IMG/VR virus record: IMGVR_UViG_3300034374_000731
Location: 1 to 29,634 of that record
Source: a virus
Length of the DNA: 29,634 nt
Direction: 5' to 3' (one strand)
The first letter of the stretch is position 1. Each line of letters starts with the position of its first letter. Position numbers and translations under genes: made by a program. This document shows positions 9,584 to 17,451 of the stretch, one piece after another. The notes under the pieces are model-generated. The model worked only from the letters and a program-made list of their open reading frames with translations. It ran no database searches and was not told where the DNA came from.

Positions 9584-10735
9584 TTAACCCTTACCTAATA
9601 TGTTATATAGTCCTAGACCAGCTAGACCTAAACCGCCGATCTGAGATGCAAGGCTTGGAGCTGGAGCATATTGTACTTGAGTTGAACCTAAAGCTCCCGC
9701 ATTACCACGAAGAATATTTGATTGATATTCGAGTAGATTGCGTTGATAATTTTGTTCTTCTTGGAACTGTTGATAAGCTAAGTTAAGTTGTTCTTGTTCT
9801 AATGCTTGTTTTTCACCAGCTGTTGCAGCTTGTGCTTTTAATCTTTCTAAGTTAGCCATCTGCTCTGTAGCACTTAATGCGCCTGTTGCCTTACCTGTTT
9901 CAAGACCCGTTTGTAATCCCGCCAAACCAATATCTTTACCAATCCCAGCTTGAAACTGTTCTCCTTGTTGACCTAGTTCAGCTGCTTGTAATCCCGATTG
10001 TATATTAGTTTGTTGCGCTTGCAACTGCCTTGCTTGATCAGCTTGGAACGCTTGTTGAGCTTGTTGGAAAGCTTTTGATCCACCTTCAGCTTGTATTTTA
10101 TTTAGTAAATCTTGAGTTGCACGATCTTGTTCAGTTTGCATTAATGCTTGTCTAGCACCACCAAAAGTACCTCTTCCAATAGCGCCCATAGAAGCGCCTG
10201 CTCTTTGAATATTTGCTTGTCTTAATGCTTCTTGTTTTTGTACATCAACAACAGCTTGTGTATAAGGGTCCATATATTGTTGAGCTGCACCAGTATCAAA
10301 AGTGCCTGTAGTCGCTGTACCTGGAGTGTATTGTGTTGGGTCATAATTAAAAGCTTGATTTAAGCCTGTAGCACCAGCATACCCTGCCTGACTACCGACT
10401 GTACCTAAAGTACCTGCAGCAGTTTGAAAGCCTTCAGGCGTGGTCATTCCTAAAGCTTCTTGTTGGACTTGCTGTTGCTCAGGAGTAAATTCGGCTAGTC
10501 TTTCATCTTCATAGGGTACAAATTTTTTCATTCCGATAACTTTACCACTACTATCGGTTTTATATACTTGTTTACCAGACTGTTTTAATAGTTCTTGATA
10601 AAAAGGTTTTGCGTATTCAGGTAAGTTAGTAGAATATGACGTAGACTGCTGACTGCCACCGCCGCCGCCTTTACCTCCACCCCAAAAGGTACAGTATTCA
10701 ACTGCAAAGGTTAATAATTTCCATAAATTAAACAT
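9584..10735 (-). CDS. Internal virion protein, Ala/Gln-rich, 383 aa (T7 gp14 position)
   Basis: The N-terminus is hydrophobic (MFNLWKLLTFAVEYCTFW), followed by a poly-Gly/Ser linker (19-29). Residues about 150-345 form a long Ala/Gln-rich helical region with QQYMDPYTQAVVDVQKQEA and many Q-A-Q repeats. The C-terminus is a Gly/Leu hydrophobic segment (about 362-383). Two hydrophobic ends around a helical body suit a protein that is stored in the capsid and inserts into the host outer membrane, as T7 gp14 does. The order GNAT-like, this protein, 533-aa protein, giant protein parallels T7 13-14-15-16. A GGAG precedes the ATG. The internal-virion role is inferred from order and composition. Confidence 0.65.
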   Translation of the reverse strand: MFNLWKLLTFAVEYCTFWGGGKGGGGGSQQSTSYSTNLPEYAKPFYQELLKQSGKQVYKTDSSGKVIGMKKFVPYEDERLAEFTPEQQQVQQEALGMTTPEGFQTAAGTLGTVGSQAGYAGATGLNQAFNYDPTQYTPGTATTGTFDTGAAQQYMDPYTQAVVDVQKQEALRQANIQRAGASMGAIGRGTFGGARQALMQTEQDRATQDLLNKIQAEGGSKAFQQAQQAFQADQARQLQAQQTNIQSGLQAAELGQQGEQFQAGIGKDIGLAGLQTGLETGKATGALSATEQMANLERLKAQAATAGEKQALEQEQLNLAYQQFQEEQNYQRNLLEYQSNILRGNAGALGSTQVQYAPAPSLASQIGGLGLAGLGLYNILGKG

Positions 10736-10737
10736 AG

Positions 10738-11160
10738 TTACTCCACTGGTAATTCATAAAATACAAACTTTTGTTCATATCCATCTTTTTTAAACACCTT
10801 TTCCCAACCTGGTCTGCCATATGATTCTATTATATTACATTCATTGTCACGAGCAAACTGCTGTAAAACTTCAAGCATAGGTTTTTTCCATTTAGGCAGT
10901 TGTTTACCACCTGTAAAATGCATTATTAGTGCCCTTGTTTGTGGATACTGAGAAATTTCTGTAACCACTGCACCATAAATGTTTTCAAAATCTTCAAAAG
11001 CTATCCATAATTGTTGAAGATGTCCTTTTCTTAATAGCTCTTGTTTTATATCTTCTTCGGTAAATCTGCCATATGTAAAATCAGCAGCACCTTTCATATA
11101 CTCTTTAATACTCGGCCATACAGCTTCAATATGTTCTGTAGGTATCCATGTTACTTGCAT
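10738..11160 (-). CDS. GNAT-fold protein resembling T7 gp13 (internal virion protein A)
   Basis: This 140-aa protein begins with a helix-rich segment (VWPSIKEYM at about 14-22), then a strand, a loop with a Gly pair (MHFTGGKQLPKW at about 80-91) where N-acetyltransferases bind acetyl-CoA, and a C-terminal GWEKVFKKDGYEQKFVFYE that looks like the GNAT-type final helix and strands. T7 gp13 is 138 aa and belongs to the same fold clan. Gene order with its three downstream neighbours supports the match. I cannot tell whether the fold is catalytic here; T7 gp13 is needed for virion assembly and is not known as an enzyme. Its start overlaps the end of the dioxygenase gene by ten bases, so the two are probably translated together. 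Confidence 0.65.
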   Translation of the reverse strand: MQVTWIPTEHIEAVWPSIKEYMKGAADFTYGRFTEEDIKQELLRKGHLQQLWIAFEDFENIYGAVVTEISQYPQTRALIMHFTGGKQLPKWKKPMLEVLQQFARDNECNIIESYGRPGWEKVFKKDGYEQKFVFYELPVE

Positions 11161-11861
11161 TTACTGTAGAACCTTTCTTCCCACTTTTTATGTTTGAAGT
11201 AGGCGCTAATTATATAAGGTGTAAATAATGATATCCATCTACACATCCAATTAAAAAACTTCCAAGGTTGTGATAGGGGTCTCATAATATCTAAAAACAA
11301 TATGGCTCTAGGTTTATCTGTATTGTTTATAGCCATATGGTCAAAGGTATCATCAAATAAAACCAACTCACCTTCTTTCCAGTGATAGGGCTCTTGCTCT
11401 ACCAACAATGTACATTCATTGTTACCCGGAACCACTGCACCTAAATGCATTCTTAATATACCAGACCAGGGTCCTTTATGAGGGTTTAAATAACTTTTTG
11501 GTCCTAGTACTGAAATATAAGCAGATTGTATGTCTTTGTATTTACTTAATATTTCTGTTATTTTTGGTGCAAACCTTTCATTACGTTTGAACCTAATTCC
11601 CATAGCTTTGAAGAAAAACATTCTCCAGCCATCATCCTTTGGGATATATGCTTGGTTTGGTGAGACATCTTGAAACACGACCAAGTTATCATAGCTTTTC
11701 AATATATCCTTTATTTCTTTTTGGACCTCTTCAAAGTTATCCTTGAGCTCTTTAGCTACTGGAAACACAAAGGGATCAAAAAACTTTTTATCACCTAAAA
11801 GCGAATACTTATGAAACGCTTTTCTAAACACTCGTTCACCAAGTAATTTTTTAACTTGCAT
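11151..11861 (-). CDS. Aspartyl/asparaginyl beta-hydroxylase-type 2-oxoglutarate dioxygenase
   Basis: This is a 236-aa enzyme of the Asp_Arg_Hydrox family (AspH, LpxO), Fe(II)- and 2-oxoglutarate-dependent. The signature is intact: H128 in NPHKGPW, R137 in the LRMHLG block, H175 in FDDTFDHMAIN and R185 in KPRAILFLD. The spacings fit what I remember of human AspH (first His to Arg 9 residues, second His to Arg 10). As in AspH, glycine (G130) stands where most relatives have the acidic iron ligand. The C-terminal PYIISAYFKHKKWEERFY matches the tail of bacterial AspH-like proteins. It lies between two internal virion protein genes: its ATG overlaps the upstream stop by one base and its end overlaps the GNAT gene. 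Substrate unknown: a virion protein, a host protein or lipid A are all possible. Confidence 0.88.
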   Translation of the reverse strand: MQVKKLLGERVFRKAFHKYSLLGDKKFFDPFVFPVAKELKDNFEEVQKEIKDILKSYDNLVVFQDVSPNQAYIPKDDGWRMFFFKAMGIRFKRNERFAPKITEILSKYKDIQSAYISVLGPKSYLNPHKGPWSGILRMHLGAVVPGNNECTLLVEQEPYHWKEGELVLFDDTFDHMAINNTDKPRAILFLDIMRPLSQPWKFFNWMCRWISLFTPYIISAYFKHKKWEERFYSKCK

Positions 11862-13726
11862 TAAGCAGGCATAAACCTTCCTGGATTAATTTCCTTACCT
11901 TGTTTTTTAGTTCCTGTTCGAGCCATACGAATTTTATCCATCATTTCGTATAAACGCTTAGCCCCTGCATCAGATGAACCATTACCTAAATGGCTAACTA
12001 CATCTGCCGGCACTACAAATTCACCATCTGATAAACGAGCTTCTTGTTCACCTTCAATTGTAGCTTCTATTTCATCAGACATACCATCGCCTACTTCACC
12101 GCCTGTTTCTAGGTAACCACCAGCTTGTAAAGATTCTAAGCCAAGAGGAGCATATACTGGTTCTTGATTTCCTGTAATTAAATTCAAAGCAGTACCTATT
12201 GCTTTAGGCCCTCCACTAACTTTAACTCCTAGACTATTACCTAGTCCAGCAGGCATGCCCATATTTCTAGTGTCATTACCTAAACCACCAGGAGCTACCC
12301 CAGGCACACCACCTCCGCCCCCTTGCCGAGTATTATTACCTAGTCCACCAGGAGCTACATTTGCAATACCTCCACCCATATAACCTTTTACTCTACCGCC
12401 TTTAGCTAAAGGTTCTAAACCTAAAGTTTGAGGTTTAGTAGGAGGGTTCATTTGTTGTTGAGCGAACCCAGAAGCTAATGCTGAAATTGCTCCGGGATTT
12501 AAACCCTTACTATCCTCTTCTTGTCCACTTGGAGCTAAATTTGGGTCCATACCACTTTGTTGGTTTTTTTCAGCAGTGGTTTTGCCATCATCTAATATAT
12601 ATTTAAATTGTTCTAGAAACTCAACATCAGTTATATCACCATCTGGACGAGCTACAAAGTTACCACCTACATCAACAATACCTTTTACTGGGATTCTTCT
12701 TATACTCGACCCTTTCCCAAAACTATAATTAGGGACTACCCCATATTCTGCTAGTGTAGCAAGTTGGTCAGGAGTGTATTCAGCTCTCTTAAATGCGTTT
12801 GTACCCATATTTAAAGGCATACCACCTGTATAGGGTTTAGTAATAGGAGTATCATTTAAGGGTTCTTGTTCCCCTGTATTTAAATTTAGGGTCGTCCCAC
12901 CTTCCGCATATTTTTGTACACGTCCGCCTTGTGCTAGTAATCTTAAGCTTGTATCACGATTTAGATAGTCGTCAATTCCTGTATCCATACTTAAGTCTAA
13001 TCTAGCATTAGGGTCATATTTATCTCTGCTATCACTTAATTTAATAGGTTCAGGATCAAATGCACCTGCTCCGCCAGCGACGCCTAGCCCTGTAATACCT
13101 AATTTACCTAGTCCCATTGCAGTGTTTCCATCACCTAATCTATCTACACCGGCCATAAAACTTGTATCTTGTGGTACTGGAGTTGATGATAGGGTTGATA
13201 GAGGAGATAAATCTATACCACGTGTACTAGTGATACCTGGCGCTCCTACATTTAAAAATTCATTTCCTGCTGATGATCCTAAAGTACCAGCAGTTTGGTT
13301 TCCTAAATTAACACCAAATCCAGATGAAGGCACACCTTGTCCTATTATATTTGACGTATTTATTGAACCTAAATCACCTGGTATCCCTACATTTTGAGCA
13401 CTTTGTAATAAGTTTTTTCCAGTAGCATCTGTTGCTGCTCTTAAAGCATCAGCATTTAACTGAGCGGTTGGTACTGTTGGCGCATTAGGAAGAACTCCAG
13501 GAGCAAAAGCAGATTTAAGACTTCCTCCACTCAATCCACCAAGTCCACCAGTAACAGCACCACCTAAAACATCTTGACCTGATAACGCAGCAATGCCTGC
13601 ACCTGTAGCTGCACCTGTGGCAATAGCGCTACCCGTAGCACCTAAAGCACCGCCAAACATACTGGCAGGGGCAAAATAACCCGCGGCTATTGGAGCTATT
13701 GCTCCTAAAACTCTACCTATACCCAT
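11861..13726 (-). CDS. Large Gly-rich internal virion protein, 621 aa
   Basis: The protein opens with a long Gly/Ala hydrophobic region (1-75). The middle is low in complexity (Gly, Pro, Asn, Ser). Three copies of a motif like GGRVxxYxxGG occur: AQGGRVQKYAEGG (265-277), AKGGRVKGYMGGG (441-453) and QAGGYLETGGEV (534-545). There are further duplications: VAPGGLGN(N/D)TR at 457 and 477, and LNLxTGxQEP at 280 and 514. The C-terminus (about 563-600) is compact: EARLSDGEFVVPADVV, then a helix LYEMMDKIRMAR, a block I remember from marine phage proteins. It precedes the T7-like ejection genes and follows the longest gap in the operon. A structural or ejection role is inferred from position; no enzymatic domain is seen. 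Confidence 0.6.
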   Translation of the reverse strand: MGIGRVLGAIAPIAAGYFAPASMFGGALGATGSAIATGAATGAGIAALSGQDVLGGAVTGGLGGLSGGSLKSAFAPGVLPNAPTVPTAQLNADALRAATDATGKNLLQSAQNVGIPGDLGSINTSNIIGQGVPSSGFGVNLGNQTAGTLGSSAGNEFLNVGAPGITSTRGIDLSPLSTLSSTPVPQDTSFMAGVDRLGDGNTAMGLGKLGITGLGVAGGAGAFDPEPIKLSDSRDKYDPNARLDLSMDTGIDDYLNRDTSLRLLAQGGRVQKYAEGGTTLNLNTGEQEPLNDTPITKPYTGGMPLNMGTNAFKRAEYTPDQLATLAEYGVVPNYSFGKGSSIRRIPVKGIVDVGGNFVARPDGDITDVEFLEQFKYILDDGKTTAEKNQQSGMDPNLAPSGQEEDSKGLNPGAISALASGFAQQQMNPPTKPQTLGLEPLAKGGRVKGYMGGGIANVAPGGLGNNTRQGGGGGVPGVAPGGLGNDTRNMGMPAGLGNSLGVKVSGGPKAIGTALNLITGNQEPVYAPLGLESLQAGGYLETGGEVGDGMSDEIEATIEGEQEARLSDGEFVVPADVVSHLGNGSSDAGAKRLYEMMDKIRMARTGTKKQGKEINPGRFMPA

Positions 13727-13783
13727 AATAAGTTCCTATAATATAAGTTGTATAATACCATTAAATATGTTACATATAAAGCT

Positions 13784-14443
13784 TTAATCCCTACTTACAT
13801 AGACTATTGAGCCTATTGCAGAAGGCGTTGCAGGTGATACATAGGGCGTTGTAGTCGCTGGTTCATTTAATAAATAAATTCCATCTGTTACACCTGATTC
13901 ATAAGCTTGGTCTGTTGCCCAATATAATGCAAAATTTTGTCCAGCTTCAACACTAAATACTATTGAAGAATATGCTAATAATAAACTTGGGTCACCTGTT
14001 GATTTTCTTGCAGGTAATGTAAACACAACTGATGAACGAGGTACATCACTTCCATTTACTTGTAACCATACTTTAGCATCATGTAGTGCGTTTGCTGTAT
14101 TAGAAAGTTGTAGACCATAGTCAATCTTATATACACCTGTATACTGTGCAGTCGCTGTGCTATTAGCGTTTAGAGTAAACCCAGAACCTTCTTCTAATGT
14201 ATCCCATAAAACTTTAGTAGGGGTATTATTTGCCGTAGCATACTGGTCATCATTATGAGATGCCGCAATGTGAGGGTTACTTAAATTAGCTCCACCGTTA
14301 GCATTTAAAAGGTTTTGGCTTAATGTATCTACTTGGTTAAAATAAAGTCGTAACTGGTTTCTAAACTGATCTTCGTTACTATTATTATATTCTCTATCAG
14401 ATATAACTAAGTTAGGAGCCTTTGTGGTTCTAACGATAGCCAT
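13784..14443 (-). CDS. Structural protein with probable C1q-like beta-sandwich, 219 aa
   Basis: The first 75 residues are helical and polar (DQFRNQLRLYFNQVDTLSQN) and end in SHNDDQYATAN. The rest is strand-rich, with GVYKIDYGLQLSN, VWLQVNGSDVPRS, FSVEAGQNFALYW: the alternating pattern of C1q/TNF-like jelly rolls found at the tips of phage tail proteins. It sits directly after the nozzle gene, sharing one base of its start with the nozzle stop (TAATG). This suggests a tail component, perhaps a trimer fixed to the nozzle. The fold is guessed from strand pattern only. Confidence 0.55.
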   Translation of the reverse strand: MAIVRTTKAPNLVISDREYNNSNEDQFRNQLRLYFNQVDTLSQNLLNANGGANLSNPHIAASHNDDQYATANNTPTKVLWDTLEEGSGFTLNANSTATAQYTGVYKIDYGLQLSNTANALHDAKVWLQVNGSDVPRSSVVFTLPARKSTGDPSLLLAYSSIVFSVEAGQNFALYWATDQAYESGVTDGIYLLNEPATTTPYVSPATPSAIGSIVYVSRD

Positions 14444-16374
14444 TAGCTTCTCTTACCATCTAGTCTAGCATCTACTCTTGGCATACCTAATTGCCACTGT
14501 GTTCCTACAGTGTTAGAAGCTATTTTAAAATTCATTTGTCTACCACGAGCTCTAATAAATACTTGGTTAGTATATTCATCAACAGTTGCAGTTGCAGTAA
14601 CTATGTCTTTAGCATTACTTGTACCCTCTACGCTTGCTGTAGCAGGAGTAGCTCCTGGAAAGTTTCTAACCCCAACAGTCATGGTAACTTCAGGTACAAT
14701 AGGCTCACCCGTTTGTGAATCAGTTGTATCAGATGAAATAAAGGAGACATCAGGTATTACCTTTTTCAATAACATAAATTTATCGCCATCTTCTATATCA
14801 ATATCTGATGATTCTATGTATGCATTTAGTGGTTGAGGTGCAGCTCCGTTTGGTTGTCCATTATCATTTCCGTTTTCATGTAGATATAAATACCCATCAT
14901 ATGCAGCGGTAGGATAATCAACTACAGTAGCGTCTACCCATGCGGTTCTTTCTAATGAACCATAGTACCAAATTTGTTCTTGGTGATTATAGATAACATA
15001 GCTATCAATCTCATTAGACTGCGCAGAACAATAGAACCATATAACTTCATTAAATTCGTTATTACTTCCTGCAAAGAATAAATCAGATTGTTCAGAATTA
15101 ATATTACTAAATACATGTCGTTTTAATGTACAAGGTAAAGTATCAACTCGACCTGAGTATTGGAAGAACTTATCATTACCCATCCAATAAACAATGTTGT
15201 TTGCTTCAGCAACAGACTTAGGGCCCATAATATTAATATTAGATGAAATTTCTTGTAGACCAAATACTTCTTGTGTACCTAAAAACTGAATAGAAGTTAA
15301 AGAAAAGTCAGTCCAAACTAGTGTTTCCTGTCTAGTACGGAAGGCTGTAATAATTTCAGACCCTGTTTTAAGTCTTAAGAACCCCGCAGTATTAGTAACA
15401 GTAGGTTGCCAATTCTCTGGCTCAGGCCCTATATCTGTATCAACATTAGCCCACCTAATTAATAGAGGATCAAACTCACCTACATAAGTTGGGGTATTAG
15501 AAGCATCATATGCAGTGCATCCAAAAGCAAACAAATGTCCTGTAGGGGCAAACAATACTTTAGTAACTTGTTCTGGTACAGCAACTGCACCTGATATATC
15601 TTTTAAGTAAACAGCTCTGTTACTCAAAGCACTGCTATATTCCCAATAAAATATGTCCCCATTTAAGTAGTTAAATATTAAATCATTATTAAATTTGTCT
15701 TGGAAATATAGTCTAGGTCTAATAAATATAGGCTGATTAGAACCTGAACCCCATGTAAGTCTAGACCAAACATCTGTACCCCAACCATATCCTTCTGTAG
15801 CTCTAGCAGCGCCTGTATTAATTTCAAACTCTACATCAATAGAAGACCCACCACCCGTAGCATCTGAAGTAGCAGCTGATGCAACTGTAATAGCCACTTG
15901 GCTATCATCAACACGAGTAACAATATGGTCACCATTTATTTCAGCAGCTAATACACCCCCTACATCGGTAGCACCACTAATATATACCTCATCTCCAGTT
16001 AGTGCACCATGCCCAACAATGTTTATTAGTACAGTAGTGCTACCATTTAATGTTTCTATACAGTCGTCTGTTGTAGGAGTAGTAAAAGAAGCTCTAATAG
16101 GAGTTACATCATGTAACGTTGTACCTGCAGCTATATAAAACTTAGTGTTAGTACCTACGCCATATAATAAAGCCCCAGTGTTAGTACTATAAGAATATAA
16201 GCTTCTAGCCGACCCATCATATTGGTCAAAAGTTTGTACTATCCAACCACCTATTTTTTCAGGAAAACCTTGTCTAAATCTAATTTTATCGCAAGAATAC
16301 CAACCGCCTTCACTAGAATAGTTAGTTACGTCTTTGTTAATCCCTGGTTTAAATGTTAATTTTGTTAGTGCCAT
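14443..16374 (-). CDS. Tail nozzle / P22 gp10-like tail tube protein
   Basis: This 643-aa protein starts MALTKLTFKPGINKD and has an early block EGGWYSCDKIRFRQGFPEK followed by strand-rich sequence throughout, with YxWxx-type repeats such as WANVDTDIGPEPENW and IWYYGSLERTAWVDATVV. This layout is typical of nozzle proteins of short-tailed phages (P22 gp10, T7 gp12 type), which form the distal tube through which DNA leaves. An upstream in-frame ATG would add nine residues but overlaps the lysozyme gene; the chosen ATG at 16374 has an AGGGG Shine-Dalgarno eight bases upstream and starts right after the lysozyme stop. It is followed by ejection protein genes, as in T7. Confidence 0.75.
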   Translation of the reverse strand: MALTKLTFKPGINKDVTNYSSEGGWYSCDKIRFRQGFPEKIGGWIVQTFDQYDGSARSLYSYSTNTGALLYGVGTNTKFYIAAGTTLHDVTPIRASFTTPTTDDCIETLNGSTTVLINIVGHGALTGDEVYISGATDVGGVLAAEINGDHIVTRVDDSQVAITVASAATSDATGGGSSIDVEFEINTGAARATEGYGWGTDVWSRLTWGSGSNQPIFIRPRLYFQDKFNNDLIFNYLNGDIFYWEYSSALSNRAVYLKDISGAVAVPEQVTKVLFAPTGHLFAFGCTAYDASNTPTYVGEFDPLLIRWANVDTDIGPEPENWQPTVTNTAGFLRLKTGSEIITAFRTRQETLVWTDFSLTSIQFLGTQEVFGLQEISSNINIMGPKSVAEANNIVYWMGNDKFFQYSGRVDTLPCTLKRHVFSNINSEQSDLFFAGSNNEFNEVIWFYCSAQSNEIDSYVIYNHQEQIWYYGSLERTAWVDATVVDYPTAAYDGYLYLHENGNDNGQPNGAAPQPLNAYIESSDIDIEDGDKFMLLKKVIPDVSFISSDTTDSQTGEPIVPEVTMTVGVRNFPGATPATASVEGTSNAKDIVTATATVDEYTNQVFIRARGRQMNFKIASNTVGTQWQLGMPRVDARLDGKRS

Positions 16375-16375
16375 A

Positions 16376-16861
16376 TTAAGCCCCTGACATAAACATCGCA
16401 TGCTCCGCGAGTCGACGTCTTACTAATCCTTGTAGTATTCTACCACCTGCCCTTCTATACATTAAAAGAACTTCTCCAGCACGCGTTTTATCACCACGGA
16501 GAAATGCCGACCGAATTGTCGATCTTTGAAATGTCCCCAAACCAAGATTAAAGCTAAAGCTGACAAGAGCATCAAACTCAGACTGTGTTGGTTGCAGAGA
16601 ACCCAGCAGACGAAGTACGCCACGCTCGAAGCGTTGTAAGTCGTATTTAAGTAGTCCATCTACTTCCTCTTTTGTCCATACTCTGTTGTCTTCTGGTTTT
16701 AATTTATATTCTTTTCTATCTGCTAAATTCATCACTAGTTGCCTAGGATATAATGCATGCCCACAACCTATTGTCCACACATTTCCGCTACACATGTATG
16801 GCCTATACCGGACCCCCTCGAAATACTTGATGAGGTCTATACCTGTTGCTGATGTTTTCAT
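16376..16861 (-). CDS. Endolysin, GH24 phage lysozyme
   Basis: This 161-aa muramidase cleaves the NAM-NAG bond of peptidoglycan at lysis. The catalytic triad is visible: E15 (KYFEGVR), C24 (PYMCSG) and T30 (WTIGCGH), with the 9- and 6-residue spacing of T4 lysozyme E11/D20/T26; Cys at the middle position is also known from P1 Lyz. The C-terminal half has the expected QSEFDALVSFSFNLG and an Arg-rich GLVRRRLAEHAMF end. No signal peptide or signal-anchor is seen, so export needs the holin gene immediately upstream, whose stop overlaps this ATG by one base (TAATG). Confidence 0.93.
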   Translation of the reverse strand: MKTSATGIDLIKYFEGVRYRPYMCSGNVWTIGCGHALYPRQLVMNLADRKEYKLKPEDNRVWTKEEVDGLLKYDLQRFERGVLRLLGSLQPTQSEFDALVSFSFNLGLGTFQRSTIRSAFLRGDKTRAGEVLLMYRRAGGRILQGLVRRRLAEHAMFMSGA

Positions 16862-17349
16862 TACCTACGTTTATCCCAGTGCCTTGATCCAAACCAAAAT
16901 CCTATAATAGAGGCAAAAATTGCCATTTCATCGTCAGAAAAAATAATAGCTATGGCTGTAACAAAATCTACGCCAGACTTCATAGCCCAAATTAATCCTA
17001 CGATGTCGATAAATAATACAATAAATACAAAAATATAGGTGATAACGGGACGAACACTAGCACGCAAATTAATAACCCAAGGAGATGCTCCTTCCGAAAG
17101 ATTTTTATCATGCTTATACAACGCCATTCTTTCTTCGGCATAAGTTTGCATTTCAACTTGGTCTGTTCTAAACTCTTCAACACGTTCTTGTGACGCAAAG
17201 CCTTTTTCGGCAAGAGCGAGAGCTCGCTCCATATCCAATCTAGCCATTTCCAGTTCATGTTTCTGATCACCTTTTTGTTTAAAAAAGTCTAGTATGCTTG
17301 GTAACCCTGATGTAGCAAATCCTAAAATACCTGATAATATACTTAACAT
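16861..17349 (-). CDS. Holin of the three-TM family (GTA-holin-like)
   Basis: This 162-aa membrane protein has a short hydrophobic N-terminus (MLSILSGILGFATSGLPSIL), a long charged helix (about 25-95, EMARLDMERALALAEKGF), then hydrophobic segments beginning SVRPVITYIFVFIVLFIDIVG and ending with FASIIGFWFGSRHWDKRR. The SVRP entry and FWFGSR exit are the pattern of the holin family described for gene transfer agents and many marine phages. It should form the inner membrane lesion that lets the lysozyme out. It is next to the lysozyme gene with a one-base overlap, which supports the lysis role. Confidence 0.8.
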   Translation of the reverse strand: MLSILSGILGFATSGLPSILDFFKQKGDQKHELEMARLDMERALALAEKGFASQERVEEFRTDQVEMQTYAEERMALYKHDKNLSEGASPWVINLRASVRPVITYIFVFIVLFIDIVGLIWAMKSGVDFVTAIAIIFSDDEMAIFASIIGFWFGSRHWDKRR

Positions 17350-17357
17350 ATTGTTCC

Positions 17358-17450
17358 TTATTTAGTTACTATAGCAAAAGCATACTCAGTTACAAGTATT
17401 GCAAACGCTACACCTAATGCTACACTCAAATACCAAATAAAATCTTTCAT
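17358..17450 (-). CDS. 30-aa single-pass membrane peptide at the head of the lysis cassette
   Basis: The ATG at 17448-17450 begins one base after the stop of the 624-aa fibre gene, and the frame gives MKDFIWYLSVALGVAFAILV, then TEYAFAIVTK. It is one hydrophobic helix with a charged N-terminal start and a lysine end. No good Shine-Dalgarno is seen, so translation may be coupled to the fibre gene. Eight bases separate it from the holin gene. Possible roles are a holin partner, antiholin or membrane-disrupting peptide; the sequence does not decide. It fills an otherwise empty gap in a fully packed operon, which supports it being real. Confidence 0.6.
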   Translation of the reverse strand: MKDFIWYLSVALGVAFAILVTEYAFAIVTK

Positions 17451-17451
17451 A

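Noticed and set aside
13727-13783. Possible promoter in the longest intergenic gap (57 bases)
   Set aside because: It is AT-rich with TATTAT-like and TATAAT-like strings on the minus strand, but no clear -35 partner or phage promoter repeat is seen elsewhere in the window, and such strings are common in AT-rich DNA.
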